A stretch of DNA of 64,000 bases from Flavobacterium sp. LC2016-01 (GCF_009711135.1 NZ_WMIC01000008.1:62001-126000); one strand, 5' to 3'. Shown: positions 8,731 to 17,953, counted from the stretch's first letter. The notes: a model not told the origin generated them from the sequence alone. Program-made: numbers and translations.

Positions 8731-9783
8731 ATGAAAAACCTTTCGTGGTTTAATAAAATAATGTTCTTTTTGAATATAGTGCTGACTGTGCTCACATTTA
8801 GCGTCTATGTTTTGCCATTTCTCGCACCTAAGAGCTTTCCGCTTTTATCGGTGCTTACGCTGTTTATGCCCGCTTTTTTTGTTGCCAATGGATTTTTCTT
8901 CGTCTATTGGGCAATTCAGTTTAAAAAACGTCTTATTTTGTCTGGTTTGGTTTTGTTGATGGGAATTACATTTATTAGTAAATTCTACAAATTCTCGGCA
9001 AAAGAATATGTAAAAGATGAAAGAGATTTTTCGGTGATGAGTTATAATGTCCGCCTGTTTAATGTTTTTAAGTGGCTGGATCGTGACGATATTCCTGAGA
9101 ATATTAAAACTTTTATTGATGATAAAGATCCTGATATTTTGTGTATTCAGGAATATTCAAACTCTGCTCATTTGGATTTGAAAGTATATCCACACCGCTA
9201 TATTTTTATCGATGGAAATCAGATAAAAACAGGGCAGGCTATTTTTTCAAAATTCCCAATTATTGATCAAGGAAATATCGTTTTTCCTAAATCGGATAAT
9301 AATGTGGTTTATGCTGATATTAAGCGCGGAAAAGATATTATTCGTGTTTATAATATGCACTTGCAGTCTATTAAAATATCTCCAGATGTAAGTAAGATTT
9401 CGGATAATATTGATAACGTAAACCAGAAGAAATCACAACGTATTTATGCCAGAATCAGTAAAGGATTTACGCAGCAGCAAGAACAAGCTGAAATCTTTAA
9501 AGAGCACATAAAAAAGTGTAAATACCCTATTATTATTTGCGGGGATATGAATAACAGTCCGTTTTCATACGTTTACCGAAATATTAAAGGGAAATTGAAA
9601 GATGCGTTTGAAGAAGCCGGAGAAGGCTTTGGAGCGACTTATAAATTTAAATATTATCCTGCACGAATCGACTATATTTTTACCGATACTAAAATGAAAG
9701 TAAAACAGTTCGAAAGTTTTTCTGATTTCGAAAATTCAGATCATTACCCTATAATGACCCGACTTTCGATCGACCAATTTTAG
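8731..9783 (+). CDS. Membrane-anchored endonuclease/exonuclease/phosphatase-family protein
   Basis: A 350-residue protein with three hydrophobic segments at about residues 8-30, 35-60 and 67-85, followed by an extracytoplasmic EEP domain. Motifs of the fold are VMSYNVRLFN (about 104-113), DPDILCIQEYS (about 132-142, catalytic Glu in QE), NMHLQS (about 207-212), IIICGDMNNSPFSY (about 267-280, the GDxN metal/phosphate site) and the closing SDHYPIM (about 338-344, catalytic His). Whether the substrate is nucleic acid, phospholipid or an inositol phosphate cannot be told. It follows the rhomboid genes by 17 bases and overlaps the convergent wbqC-like gene by four bases at the stop codons. Confidence 0.88.
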   Translation: MKNLSWFNKIMFFLNIVLTVLTFSVYVLPFLAPKSFPLLSVLTLFMPAFFVANGFFFVYWAIQFKKRLILSGLVLLMGITFISKFYKFSAKEYVKDERDFSVMSYNVRLFNVFKWLDRDDIPENIKTFIDDKDPDILCIQEYSNSAHLDLKVYPHRYIFIDGNQIKTGQAIFSKFPIIDQGNIVFPKSDNNVVYADIKRGKDIIRVYNMHLQSIKISPDVSKISDNIDNVNQKKSQRIYARISKGFTQQQEQAEIFKEHIKKCKYPIIICGDMNNSPFSYVYRNIKGKLKDAFEEAGEGFGATYKFKYYPARIDYIFTDTKMKVKQFESFSDFENSDHYPIMTRLSIDQF

Positions 9784-10394
9784 ATTATTTTCTGAGTTTT
9801 TAAATAATCCATTGCAAATTTTCCTTCGTTAAAAAGTAAATCCAAAACACTTAAATTATTGATGAATCCATGTTTGTCATCAAAAACCTGAGTGTATTTT
9901 TCGAAAGAATTAATGTCTTTTTTTCCATTCGCCAAATTTCTAAAATCAGAAATGTTTACTGCATCCATGAAGTATTCAGTTGTTATATTGAATTCTAATT
10001 TCATTCTCAAACATTTACTCATAATATCCAGAACTTCCATATTTAAATCCATTAAAAAAGTATGTTTCTTTTCGAAAATTGGTCGAATATCATCTTCGAA
10101 AAACTCAAAGAAAGGCGAGCTTCTGTAACCTGCTTCTAAAGATTTAAAATGTTGTTTTTGCCAGTCAAATTCATTTTCAATCAAAACGTCTTTCGTTTTT
10201 TGATGTGCAGTTTTAGAATGCTTAACAGGAATATTTAATAACTGAATACCGTTGGGGCTATAAATATAAGTACGGTTTCTGTTGGTTTGTTTCTGAAAAT
10301 TATCTTCCATTTCAAAAGTAATATTTTCAGATTGAGCCATAACTGCAAAGTGGCTTATCGATGGAAAATAGGTAGGAAGTATTAAAGAGTTCAT
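9780..10394 (-). CDS. WbqC family protein
   Basis: A 204-residue soluble protein with WbqC-family features: the N-terminal LILPTYFPSISHFAVMAQS block, which is the family's PxYFPsi motif, then NRTYIYSPNGIQLLNIPVKH (about residues 39-58) and YRSSPFFEFFEDDI (about 88-101). WbqC proteins often occur with glycan or aminotransferase genes, but the reaction is not settled. Here the gene is the last of the parA to wbqC block, separated from lepB by a hairpin-forming repeat. It converges on and overlaps the EEP gene stop by four bases. Confidence 0.88.
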   Translation of the reverse strand: MNSLILPTYFPSISHFAVMAQSENITFEMEDNFQKQTNRNRTYIYSPNGIQLLNIPVKHSKTAHQKTKDVLIENEFDWQKQHFKSLEAGYRSSPFFEFFEDDIRPIFEKKHTFLMDLNMEVLDIMSKCLRMKLEFNITTEYFMDAVNISDFRNLANGKKDINSFEKYTQVFDDKHGFINNLSVLDLLFNEGKFAMDYLKTQKII

Positions 10395-10416
10395 TTTTGA
10401 CTTTTGTTTAATCGGT

Positions 10417-10458
10417 AAATCGTTTAATCGTCCTTTTTGAGAAACGATTAAACGATTT
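10417..10458. repeat. Perfect 15-bp inverted repeat between lepB and wbqC
   Basis: AAATCGTTTAATCGT (10417-10431) and ACGATTAAACGATTT (10444-10458) are perfect reverse complements with a 12-base loop. No strong T tract follows on the minus strand, so it may be an attenuator or RNA processing hairpin rather than a full terminator. Confidence 0.8.
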
Positions 10459-10482
10459 GCCAGTTTAACGAATTAACGTTTT

Positions 10483-12039
10483 TTATGCTTTATTTTCTTT
10501 TCTTTTTCTCCAGAAGAAATCTCCAACGAAATAAAGAGCAAGTAAAATTAAGAAATATTTGAAATAGGATTGTGGCTGTCCTTCGCCGTCAACAGTTGTG
10601 AAAACTCTGCTCCAACGAATTTTGTTGATTCCTTTTCCGTTTGTATCCCAGCTTAACCAGATAAATACAGGTTTTCCAACAATATGATTTTCTGGAACAT
10701 AACCCCAATAACGGCTATCTTCAGAGTTATGACGGTTGTCTCCCATCATCCAGTAATAGTTTTGTTTGAAGGTATAGCTGTTAGTTTGTTTTCCATTAAT
10801 TATAAAATGAGCACCATCAATTTGCAAAGTGTTGCCTTCATAGTTTGTGATGATGTCTTTGTAATATGGCAAAGATTCATTTGTCAATGCTACGGTTTTT
10901 CCGGCTTCAGGAATATAAATAGGTCCCATGTTATCCTGGTTCCCCTTATTGATGTGCGGATAAATTGCATTATCGTTTCCTTTGTCAATTTTTCTGATCA
11001 CTGCAGTTACGCCCGGAGTGTTTCTAAATCTTTCTGCTCCAGCTTCTGTTAAAGCTCCTAAAACTAACGTATCTCTTTTTTCTTCATTTTTAAAATAACC
11101 GCCGTCAGTGATGTCTAGTTCTTTTACCAAAGATTGTAAATCAACTGGAGTTTTTCCGTCAAATGCGATTGTATAAGAATATTGTGGTTTTGCGCGTTCA
11201 GGAAGAATTAATTTCTTGCCATTGATAAACACATAACCATCTCTAATTGATAAACTGTCTCCAGGAATGCCAACACATCTTTTTACGTAATTTGATCTTT
11301 TATCGATTGGTTTTATAACACCTGGCTGTCCTTTTTTCTCATAAAAGTAATGCACGGTATCAGCAGGCCAGTTAAAAACAACAATATCTGTTCGTTTTAT
11401 TTTCTCGAATGCAGGTAGTCTGAAGTAAGGCAATTGTGGCCATTTCAAATACGATTTGTTTTTTGTCATTGGTATCGAATCGTGAACCATTGGCAAAGCA
11501 ACTGTTGTCATTGGAACTCTCGGACCATAATTTAATTTGCTGACAAACAAAAAGTCACCAATCAACAATGATTTTTCAAGAGATGATGTTGGAATCGTAT
11601 ACGGCTGAACTACATAAGTGTGTACTAATGTTGCAACGATTATGGCAAAAAGCAATGAACTCACAGTATCTGCAGTTTTGCTTTTTGGAGTTAAATCGCG
11701 ATTTGCATTATATTCTAATTTCTGCGTATAGTTTACATAGTAGATATAAAATCCTAAAGTAAAAATTCCCAGAATGGTATCTAGAGTTGATCTTTTTCCA
11801 AAAGTTCTCAAGGTCTCAACCCAAACAACAGGAAACATAATTAGGTTGATAATTGGAATAAAAAGCAATATTGTCCACCAAGTTGGACGGCTGATTATTT
11901 TCATTAAAACAATTGAATTGTAAACAGGAACTGCAGCTTCCCAGCTTTTTCTTCCTGCTGCCTGATACAATTTCCATGTTCCAATAAAATGAATTACCTG
12001 AACAGCAAGGAAAAATACAAACCAAAGATATAGCGTCAT
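10483..12039 (-). CDS. lepB: Signal peptidase I
   Basis: Type I signal peptidase cleaves Sec and Tat signal peptides at the outer face of the inner membrane. At 518 residues it is longer than enterobacterial enzymes. It has an N-terminal DUF5684-like membrane region of several helices (about residues 1-100), then the catalytic part. The nucleophile Ser is in IPTSSLEKSLLIGD (about 149-162), the general-base Lys is in YVKRCVGIPGDSL (about 251-263), and GDNRHNSEDSRYWGYVP (about 440-456) is the conserved box E. A large insertion lies between the two catalytic boxes. It follows dapB by about 66 bases on the same strand. Confidence 0.94.
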   Translation of the reverse strand: MTLYLWFVFFLAVQVIHFIGTWKLYQAAGRKSWEAAVPVYNSIVLMKIISRPTWWTILLFIPIINLIMFPVVWVETLRTFGKRSTLDTILGIFTLGFYIYYVNYTQKLEYNANRDLTPKSKTADTVSSLLFAIIVATLVHTYVVQPYTIPTSSLEKSLLIGDFLFVSKLNYGPRVPMTTVALPMVHDSIPMTKNKSYLKWPQLPYFRLPAFEKIKRTDIVVFNWPADTVHYFYEKKGQPGVIKPIDKRSNYVKRCVGIPGDSLSIRDGYVFINGKKLILPERAKPQYSYTIAFDGKTPVDLQSLVKELDITDGGYFKNEEKRDTLVLGALTEAGAERFRNTPGVTAVIRKIDKGNDNAIYPHINKGNQDNMGPIYIPEAGKTVALTNESLPYYKDIITNYEGNTLQIDGAHFIINGKQTNSYTFKQNYYWMMGDNRHNSEDSRYWGYVPENHIVGKPVFIWLSWDTNGKGINKIRWSRVFTTVDGEGQPQSYFKYFLILLALYFVGDFFWRKRKENKA

Positions 12040-12105
12040 AATATTTTTGTTTAAAGGTTGAAGTTTAAGATTGCCTTATTTGAAATCTTAAGCCTTAAAT
12101 CAGTT

Positions 12106-12807
12106 TTATTTTAGATTTAATACGTCTTTCATGGTATAAATGCCTGCTTTTCCAGCTAACCATTCAGCAGCAATAACAGCTCCAAGAGCAAATCCTTCGC
12201 GATTGTGAGCAGTATGTTTAATTTCGATGCTGTCAATTGCTGAGTCGTAATTTACGGTGTGAGTACCAGGAACTTCGCCAATTCTTTTAGCTTCGATATG
12301 AATTTGACTGTTTTTTGCTTCTTCTAAAGTCCACTCAGAATAATTGCTGTTTTCAATAACACCTTTTGCAAGAGAAATTGCAGTTCCGCTTGGAGCATCT
12401 AGTTTGTGAATGTGGTGAATTTCTTCCATTGAAACTTTATAAGAATCAAATTGTGCCATGATTTTGGCTAAATATTCATTTAATTCAAAGAAAATATTTA
12501 CGCCCAGACTGAAATTAGAGCTTGAAATAAAACCTCCTTTTTTCTCATTGCAAAGCGCAATCATTTCGTCATAATGTTCCAGCCATCCAGTTGTTCCAGA
12601 AACTACAGGAACATTAGCATGAAAACAGTTTGAGATATTGTCAACAGCAGCAGTTGGAACACTAAAGTCAATAGCAACATCGGCTGTCGAAAGTCCTTCG
12701 TATGTGTTAAATTCGTCTTTTTTTAAAACAATTTCATGGCCTCTTTCTAAAGCAATTCGTTCAATTACTTTACCCATTTTGCCATATCCTAAAAGAGCAA
12801 TTTTCAT
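12106..12807 (-). CDS. dapB: 4-hydroxy-tetrahydrodipicolinate reductase
   Basis: DapB reduces 4-hydroxy-tetrahydrodipicolinate with NAD(P)H in lysine and diaminopimelate synthesis. At 233 residues it is the short form seen in Bacteroidota. The nucleotide-binding loop is LLGYGKMGK (residues 4-12), VVSGTTGW lies at about 71-78, and the family signature EIHHIHKLDAPSGTA spans about 128-142, with the catalytic His and the substrate-binding Lys. Encoded between the DUF5683 gene and lepB, in an order I recognise from flavobacterial chromosomes. Confidence 0.96.
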   Translation of the reverse strand: MKIALLGYGKMGKVIERIALERGHEIVLKKDEFNTYEGLSTADVAIDFSVPTAAVDNISNCFHANVPVVSGTTGWLEHYDEMIALCNEKKGGFISSSNFSLGVNIFFELNEYLAKIMAQFDSYKVSMEEIHHIHKLDAPSGTAISLAKGVIENSNYSEWTLEEAKNSQIHIEAKRIGEVPGTHTVNYDSAIDSIEIKHTAHNREGFALGAVIAAEWLAGKAGIYTMKDVLNLK

Positions 12808-12844
12808 TTTGTATATTTTTTAAAATTTCAAATAACTTTTGAGG

Positions 12845-13408
12845 CTATTTAAAAGTGTAATTAAGAGTTAGTCCAACGTTTGGTTTAAATGTTACATCGC
12901 TCGGATAAATTTCTGGACGCATTGATAATCTTTCGTTTACGTTAAATTGAATCAAGGCAGCATCAACATTTGCGTCTATAATATTTAAGACATAAAAGCC
13001 AACTACAAAAAATGCAGATAAATCTCGGTTTCGCTGATAAAATTTTTGACCAGCAATAAGTCGGCTGTCATCTAGAAATTGATACTTGTCATCATTATAA
13101 CCTTCTAGTCTGCGTTTATAAGCGTCGCGATAATCGTGGTATTTTTTGTTGTTGTCGATGTAGAAATAAAGACTGGTTCCGATTGCTCCATAAACGAGGG
13201 GAATTTTCCAGTATTTTTTGTTGTATGCTTGGCCTAAACCAGGTAAAATTGCAGAATAAAAAGCAGCTTTTGCTGGTGTAAGCGGGTCTATTTCTTCCAA
13301 TTTGGTAGTGTCTTTAGCGACTAAAACCGCATCTGATTTTGCTTGGGCAAAAATAGAAGCGGTTCCTATGAGAAAGAACAATAAACTTATGGGGACAATC
13401 TTATTCAC
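12845..13408 (-). CDS. DUF5683 domain-containing envelope protein, GTG start
   Basis: A 187-residue protein with a signal peptide (cleavage expected after about residue 21, SIFAQA) and hydrophobic stretches at about residues 65-82 and 132-146, which may be membrane helices. The core pattern PAKAAFYSAILPGLGQAYNKKYWKIPLVYGAIG is typical of DUF5683. The start codon is GTG (13406-13408) and shares its first base with the parB stop TAG, so translation is probably coupled to parB. Function is unknown; its conserved place between parB and dapB suggests an envelope or growth-linked role, which is inference. Confidence 0.85.
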   Translation of the reverse strand: MNKIVPISLLFFLIGTASIFAQAKSDAVLVAKDTTKLEEIDPLTPAKAAFYSAILPGLGQAYNKKYWKIPLVYGAIGTSLYFYIDNNKKYHDYRDAYKRRLEGYNDDKYQFLDDSRLIAGQKFYQRNRDLSAFFVVGFYVLNIIDANVDAALIQFNVNERLSMRPEIYPSDVTFKPNVGLTLNYTFK

Positions 13409-14310
13409 TATCCATTAATTAATTTTATAATTCTATTAAAATCGGCCTCAGAATTAAACGGAATTGTGATTTTTCCTTTTCCATTGCCAGCGACTTTAAT
13501 ATCAACTTTCGAACCAAAATAATCGTTGAAAGTATTTTTTTGTGTTTCTCTAACCACAAATGAAGATTCAGCTTTTGGCTTTCCTTCTTCTTTAGGTTTC
13601 AAACTTTCGTGATAATTTTTAACTAAAGTTTCGGTTTCACGAACAGAAAGATTTTGACTTACAATTTTTTGATAAATATCAGTTTGAACGTCTAAATCTT
13701 CAATATTGATAATTGCTCTTCCATGTCCCATGCTGATAAAACCATCTCGAATTCCAGTCTGGATAATCGGATCTAATTTTAAAAGACGTAAATAGTTGGC
13801 AATTGTAGAACGTTTTTTCCCAACGCGATCACTCATTTGTTCCTGTGTTAATTGAATTTCATCAATTAAACGCTGATACGAAAGTGCAATCTCAATTGGA
13901 TCTAAATCATGACGCTGAATATTCTCTACTAACGCCATTACTAATGATTCATTGTCATTAGCAATACGAATGTATGCAGGAACATGAGTTAAGCCAACTA
14001 AAGTTGAAGCACGCAAACGACGTTCTCCAGAAATTAATTGGTATTTATTAAAGTCTAATTTTCGAACAGTAATAGGCTGAATTACGCCAAGTTCTTTGAT
14101 AGAAGTGGCTAATTCACGTAATGATTCTTCATTAAAATTGCTTCTAGGCTGAAACGGATTTATTTCGATAGCACTTATTTCAAGCTCAATAATATTTCCA
14201 ACAACTTTATCAGCATTTTTATCGTCTACTGATTTAATGTCGTTTTCGGGATCTTTTAATAATGCTGATAATCCTCTTCCTAAGGCTTGTTTTTTAATTG
14301 CTTTTGTCAT
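13408..14310 (-). CDS. parB: Chromosome-partitioning protein ParB
   Basis: ParB binds parS sites, spreads as a CTP-dependent clamp and directs origin segregation with ParA. The 300-residue protein has the N-terminal ParA-interacting segment KQALGRGLSALL (residues 7-18), the N-domain ParB/Srx box with PFQPR (about 53-57) and the CTP-binding GERRLRAS (about 95-102), a helix-turn-helix at about 146-175 (LTQEQMSDRVGKKRSTIANYLRLL), and a C-terminal dimerisation part. It begins five bases after the parA stop. I found no obvious parS palindrome in the window. Confidence 0.96.
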   Translation of the reverse strand: MTKAIKKQALGRGLSALLKDPENDIKSVDDKNADKVVGNIIELEISAIEINPFQPRSNFNEESLRELATSIKELGVIQPITVRKLDFNKYQLISGERRLRASTLVGLTHVPAYIRIANDNESLVMALVENIQRHDLDPIEIALSYQRLIDEIQLTQEQMSDRVGKKRSTIANYLRLLKLDPIIQTGIRDGFISMGHGRAIINIEDLDVQTDIYQKIVSQNLSVRETETLVKNYHESLKPKEEGKPKAESSFVVRETQKNTFNDYFGSKVDIKVAGNGKGKITIPFNSEADFNRIIKLING

Positions 14311-14315
14311 AAAAA

Positions 14316-15083
14316 CTATTTGCTGTTTTTCTTTATAATTTCTTGCGCTAAATTAATATAGTTTACGGCTCCTTTACTTGTTGCATCATAATTAATGATA
14401 CTTTCTCCAAAACTTGGCGCCTCACTTAATTTCACATTTCGCTGAATAACAGTTTCAAAAACCATATCGTTAAAGTGTTTTTGAACCTCTTCAACAACCT
14501 GATTTGATAAACGTAATCTAGAATCGTACATGGTCAGTAATAATCCTTCGATATCAAGATCTGGGTTGTGTATTTTTTGAATACTCTTAATAGTATTTAA
14601 AAGTTTTCCTAATCCTTCAAGAGCAAAATACTCACACTGAATAGGAATAACTACAGAATCTGCTGCTGTTAAAGCATTCAAGGTTAACAAGCCTAGAGAT
14701 GGTGCGCAGTCGATAATGATAAAATCATATTCTTCTTTTGCTTCCTCTAATGCTTTTTTAAGCATATACTCGCGGTTTTCTTTGTCAACCAATTCAATTT
14801 CGATAGCAACAAGGTCAATGTGAGCAGGTATCACGTCAACATTTGGAGCTGTACATTTTAAAATGGCTTCTTTTGGTGTTACAGTATGCTCAAGAATTTG
14901 ATAAGTTCCAACTTCAACTGATTCTACATCAATTCCAAGACCAGATGTGGCATTGGCTTGAGGATCAGCGTCGATCAATAATACTTTTTTCTCTAAAACA
15001 CCTAATGAGGCCGCAAGATTTACTGATGTAGTAGTCTTTCCAACGCCTCCTTTTTGATTAGCAATAGCAATGATTTTGCCCAT
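14316..15083 (-). CDS. parA: Chromosome-partitioning ATPase ParA (Soj)
   Basis: A 255-residue deviant Walker A ATPase. The deviant Walker A box is KGGVGKTTTSVNLA (residues 10-23), including the signature lysine of KGGxGK, Walker A' is LLIDADPQANAT (about 35-46), and Walker B is DFIIIDCAPSLGLLTLNAL (about 114-132). ParA binds DNA non-specifically when ATP-bound and moves ParB-parS complexes. It is the first gene of the minus-strand block ending with wbqC. Lacking a long N-terminal DNA-binding extension, it is the chromosomal type. Confidence 0.97.
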   Translation of the reverse strand: MGKIIAIANQKGGVGKTTTSVNLAASLGVLEKKVLLIDADPQANATSGLGIDVESVEVGTYQILEHTVTPKEAILKCTAPNVDVIPAHIDLVAIEIELVDKENREYMLKKALEEAKEEYDFIIIDCAPSLGLLTLNALTAADSVVIPIQCEYFALEGLGKLLNTIKSIQKIHNPDLDIEGLLLTMYDSRLRLSNQVVEEVQKHFNDMVFETVIQRNVKLSEAPSFGESIINYDATSKGAVNYINLAQEIIKKNSK

Positions 15084-15579
15084 TTATTTTCTGAATTTTG
15101 AACCGTAAAAATACAATTATTTATGGTTTTTGAAAATCTATTTTGTTAACATTTAAGAAACGTCGTTTATTCGTGGTTTCATGGGTCTTCTGGACAAAAT
15201 ATTTTCAGTTATAAGTAGAATTACCTGTTGAAATTTGACCAATTTAGTTGATGTTGCGGCTGTAAAAAGTCAGGAATCTAATTTTCCTTCAAGAAAAGGC
15301 CTTCTTTTAAAATTTCGATGGGACCACAAACGAAAAGCAGTTTTTCTATTACAAGGAATTCCCATCATTTAAAATCTTTATTTTCTAATTTTATTGACTA
15401 TCGGAATCTCTTAGAAACGAATGAAAATATTGCAGACGGCTTATTTATGCTGAGAAACCTTGACTTTGTATAGTTTTTGATAAGAAAATTGGGAGTAAGA
15501 ATGGACTTTTAGGTTAAAGATTATCGCTATTTTGGGTTCTCTAAAAACTACGATTATTACAAACTATTAAACCACAAAA
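15084..15579. other. 496-base divergent intergenic region
   Basis: This stretch between parA and the beta-helix gene holds the promoters of both. I see no open frame of protein-like quality, no tRNA and no strong palindrome. Confidence 0.5.
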
Positions 15580-17760
15580 ATGAACATTCTTAAGAGTAAA
15601 AAAGTGATTTCGGTATTTACAGCATTTGTGTTTATGCTGATTCTATGCAGTTTTGTTTCACCTGATTCATCTAATGAAAAAGTACAGGAGAAAAAGACAG
15701 AAACTAAAATTGTGTATGACAAAAAGAAACATGACATGACCTTATCATGGTCCGCTTTTGGTTCTTCCGGAAATTATATAATTACAAGAGGAGGAAGCCG
15801 TCTGGCATCAGATTTTGTACAGGTGGGATCAACTTCCAAATTAACATTTACGGATAATAAGCCAAATGTTGATAAATATGAGAATTATTATAAAGTTACC
15901 CGTAACGATATTTCGATAATAATTTCGCTTGAAAATCAGATTTTTGGTGATAATATGTATTTCTACGATAGAAAACATGAAAAAGCTGAAACGGCGCGAA
16001 ATGAAATTAATTCGCAATTTGCTGCTATTGGTTTAGGCGGCGCAAATGGCGAGTGGACAACAAAGCGTCAAGCTTATTATTTTAAAGCCAATGTTAATGG
16101 TCAAACTTATGATGTTGGCGGATCTGGTTCTGCATCTTCGGCGGAAGCCAATTCAATAGAATTAGGATTTTATTCTCATATTGGAGGTTTGGGCAAAGTG
16201 CCGTCAGATGTTAAATTGGGTGCTATATTTACCAGGCCTCATTTGTCTGGAGGTGCAAATGCTACTTGTACATTTTGGCGTTCTGTAGAAAATGTCGAAG
16301 TAATGCGTGATTTTTCTTGGACCGTTTCTCAGTCAACCAGCGCAAGAAGATTGCTGATAGAAAGCACTTCAAAATATATTTCAGATATTGGAAATACAAA
16401 CTTTTGGGGCAGTGGCGGCTTTATTGCTGATACTCATTATACATCTTCAAGGCCAAATTGGGCCGGACAACAGCAATGGTACACGAGAAATACTGTTTTT
16501 CCTTCGGGTTCAGGAACGATGGGCGGTTCTTATAATATGGTTTGGCAAGGCTGTGTCAATCCTCCGCAAGCAGATGATAAAAATGCGCCAGTTCCGACGA
16601 CGCCTATTATAAGAGAAAAACCTTTTTTGTTTATTGATAAAGATGGTGAATACAAAGTATTTGTTCCAGCATGGCAAAAGGATAGAGTAGGAGTTTCTTG
16701 GTCATCGACAGATATGGGTAAGGGTAAAACTCAAGATTTGCTTACGGATTGGTATGTTACTAAAGAAGGTGATACTGATGCTGAAATCAATACTGCGCTA
16801 AAAGCGGGTAAAAATATATTTTTCACTCCAGGACATTATTCATTGAATGCTCCTATTCAGGTGAATAGAAAAGATGCAATACTTTTGGGTGCCGGAATCG
16901 CTTCGGTAACATTAGAGCCTACCGAAAAAAATACTTGGGGCTGTATTTATGCTGATGATAAGGACGGAATTATCATTGCCGGACTTCTTATGGATTCATT
17001 TAATAGTACAACATATCAGGTTAGAATTGGAAATGAAGGAGCAAAAGTCGATCATTCGGCAGATCCTATTTTGTTAACAGATATCACTTGTCGAGTAGGC
17101 GGGGTTCAGTCAAAAAATATTCAGATACAGGTTTCGATGCAAATAAACAGCAACAATGTGGTTGGTGATCATTTCTGGCTGTGGCGTGCTGATCATGGTT
17201 CACAGAAAGGCGGAGCTGCACGCTGGGTAAGAGACAGATGTAAAAACGGACTTATTGTTACAGGTAATGATGTGACACTTTATGGTTTATTTGTTGAGCA
17301 CTTTCAAGAATATGAGGTGTTATGGCTTGGAGAACGCGGCAGAACGTATTTCTTTCAAAATGAACCACCATACGATGCTCCAAATCAAGCAAGCTGGAGT
17401 AGTCAAGGTGGCAAAGTTGATGGTTATGCTGCGTTCAAAGTTGCGAATACTGTAAAAGAACATCATAGTATAGGAATGGGTTCTTATGCAGTTTTGACAG
17501 GAACTGACGGTAACGTAAATAAGAAAAATGGTTTTGAAATCCCTAACAGCCCAAACGTGACATTAGAAAAAATGTGTACAACTCGTTTTGCAGGTTCAGG
17601 AAATATTCAAAATGTTATTAATAGTACTGGCGAAAGCACAGCAACAGGTGTAAAACGTGTGGCATTATATAATAATGGATCAGGTACACAGCCTTTCGAT
17701 GAAGAATTTAATTTGCCAAGTAATGAATCGTATCCTGTTTATATTAAAATGGAGAAATAA
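15580..17760 (+). CDS. Secreted beta-helix-like protein of a family often mislabelled adenylyl cyclase
   Basis: A 726-residue exported protein. The N-terminus has a signal sequence (hydrophobic about residues 9-25) followed by a charged linker. About 42-110 resembles a fibronectin-type strand domain. About 110-330 contains GANATCTFWRSVENVEV and QQWYTRNTVFPSG. The region about 405-700 has repeating strand patterns of a right-handed beta-helix (FTPGHYSLNAPIQVNRKD, YGLFVEHFQEYEVLWLG, RTYFFQNEPPYD). From memory, similar proteins in Streptomyces and myxobacteria carry the names adenylyl cyclase or coagulation factor 5/8, but I see no cyclase motif. A carbohydrate-binding or lyase/hydrolase role is plausible. 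It is flanked by a terminator and has no PUL partners. Confidence 0.65.
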   Translation: MNILKSKKVISVFTAFVFMLILCSFVSPDSSNEKVQEKKTETKIVYDKKKHDMTLSWSAFGSSGNYIITRGGSRLASDFVQVGSTSKLTFTDNKPNVDKYENYYKVTRNDISIIISLENQIFGDNMYFYDRKHEKAETARNEINSQFAAIGLGGANGEWTTKRQAYYFKANVNGQTYDVGGSGSASSAEANSIELGFYSHIGGLGKVPSDVKLGAIFTRPHLSGGANATCTFWRSVENVEVMRDFSWTVSQSTSARRLLIESTSKYISDIGNTNFWGSGGFIADTHYTSSRPNWAGQQQWYTRNTVFPSGSGTMGGSYNMVWQGCVNPPQADDKNAPVPTTPIIREKPFLFIDKDGEYKVFVPAWQKDRVGVSWSSTDMGKGKTQDLLTDWYVTKEGDTDAEINTALKAGKNIFFTPGHYSLNAPIQVNRKDAILLGAGIASVTLEPTEKNTWGCIYADDKDGIIIAGLLMDSFNSTTYQVRIGNEGAKVDHSADPILLTDITCRVGGVQSKNIQIQVSMQINSNNVVGDHFWLWRADHGSQKGGAARWVRDRCKNGLIVTGNDVTLYGLFVEHFQEYEVLWLGERGRTYFFQNEPPYDAPNQASWSSQGGKVDGYAAFKVANTVKEHHSIGMGSYAVLTGTDGNVNKKNGFEIPNSPNVTLEKMCTTRFAGSGNIQNVINSTGESTATGVKRVALYNNGSGTQPFDEEFNLPSNESYPVYIKMEK

Positions 17761-17786
17761 ATAAAAAGTAAATAATTTTGAAATTA

Positions 17787-17825
17787 GAACCTCTGGAGAT
17801 CGATTGAACTTCAGAGGTTTTTTTA
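17787..17825 (+). terminator. Rho-independent terminator after the beta-helix gene
   Basis: ACCTCTG (17789-17795) pairs with CAGAGGT (17812-17818) followed by a run of T. Confidence 0.75.
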
Positions 17826-17827
17826 AT

Positions 17828-17855
17828 ATAGCCCGCGGTTTCAACCACGGGCTAT
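17828..17855. repeat. REP-like palindrome
   Basis: ATAGCCCGCGGTT and AACCACGGGCTAT pair over 13 positions with one mismatch and a 2-base loop. It is GC-rich in an AT-rich region and resembles REP/RAYT-type palindromes found dispersed in many bacteria. It lies just beyond the terminator of the beta-helix gene. Confidence 0.6.
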
Positions 17856-17914
17856 GTTTGTCAATTGGGACGCTGTAATCGTTCTGTTTTAAGATTTTGT
17901 ATTTCAGTTTATTG

Positions 17915-17952
17915 CAAAAAAAAAGTCTTTTCAAGTAAATGAAAAGACTTTT
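17915..17952 (-). terminator. Terminator abutting the left tRNA-Pro-like element
   Basis: AAAAGTCTTTTCA (17921-17933) pairs with TGAAAAGACTTTT (17940-17952); on the minus strand a T run follows. It begins immediately after the 3' end of the tRNA-like sequence, in the same arrangement as for the intact tRNA-Pro. Confidence 0.75.
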
Positions 17953-17953
17953 G

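Noticed and set aside
10684..11052. 122-residue plus-strand frame inside lepB
   Set aside because: Antisense shadow of the signal peptidase gene; no family features.
13408..15083. A parS site near parAB
   Set aside because: I looked for a TGTTNCACGTGNAACA-like palindrome around parA, parB and elsewhere and found none. CACGTG in the DUF2339 gene is in coding sequence without the flanks.
15580..17760. Adenylyl cyclase function for the beta-helix protein
   Set aside because: No class I, II or III cyclase residues are visible, and the protein is exported with repeated strand patterns.
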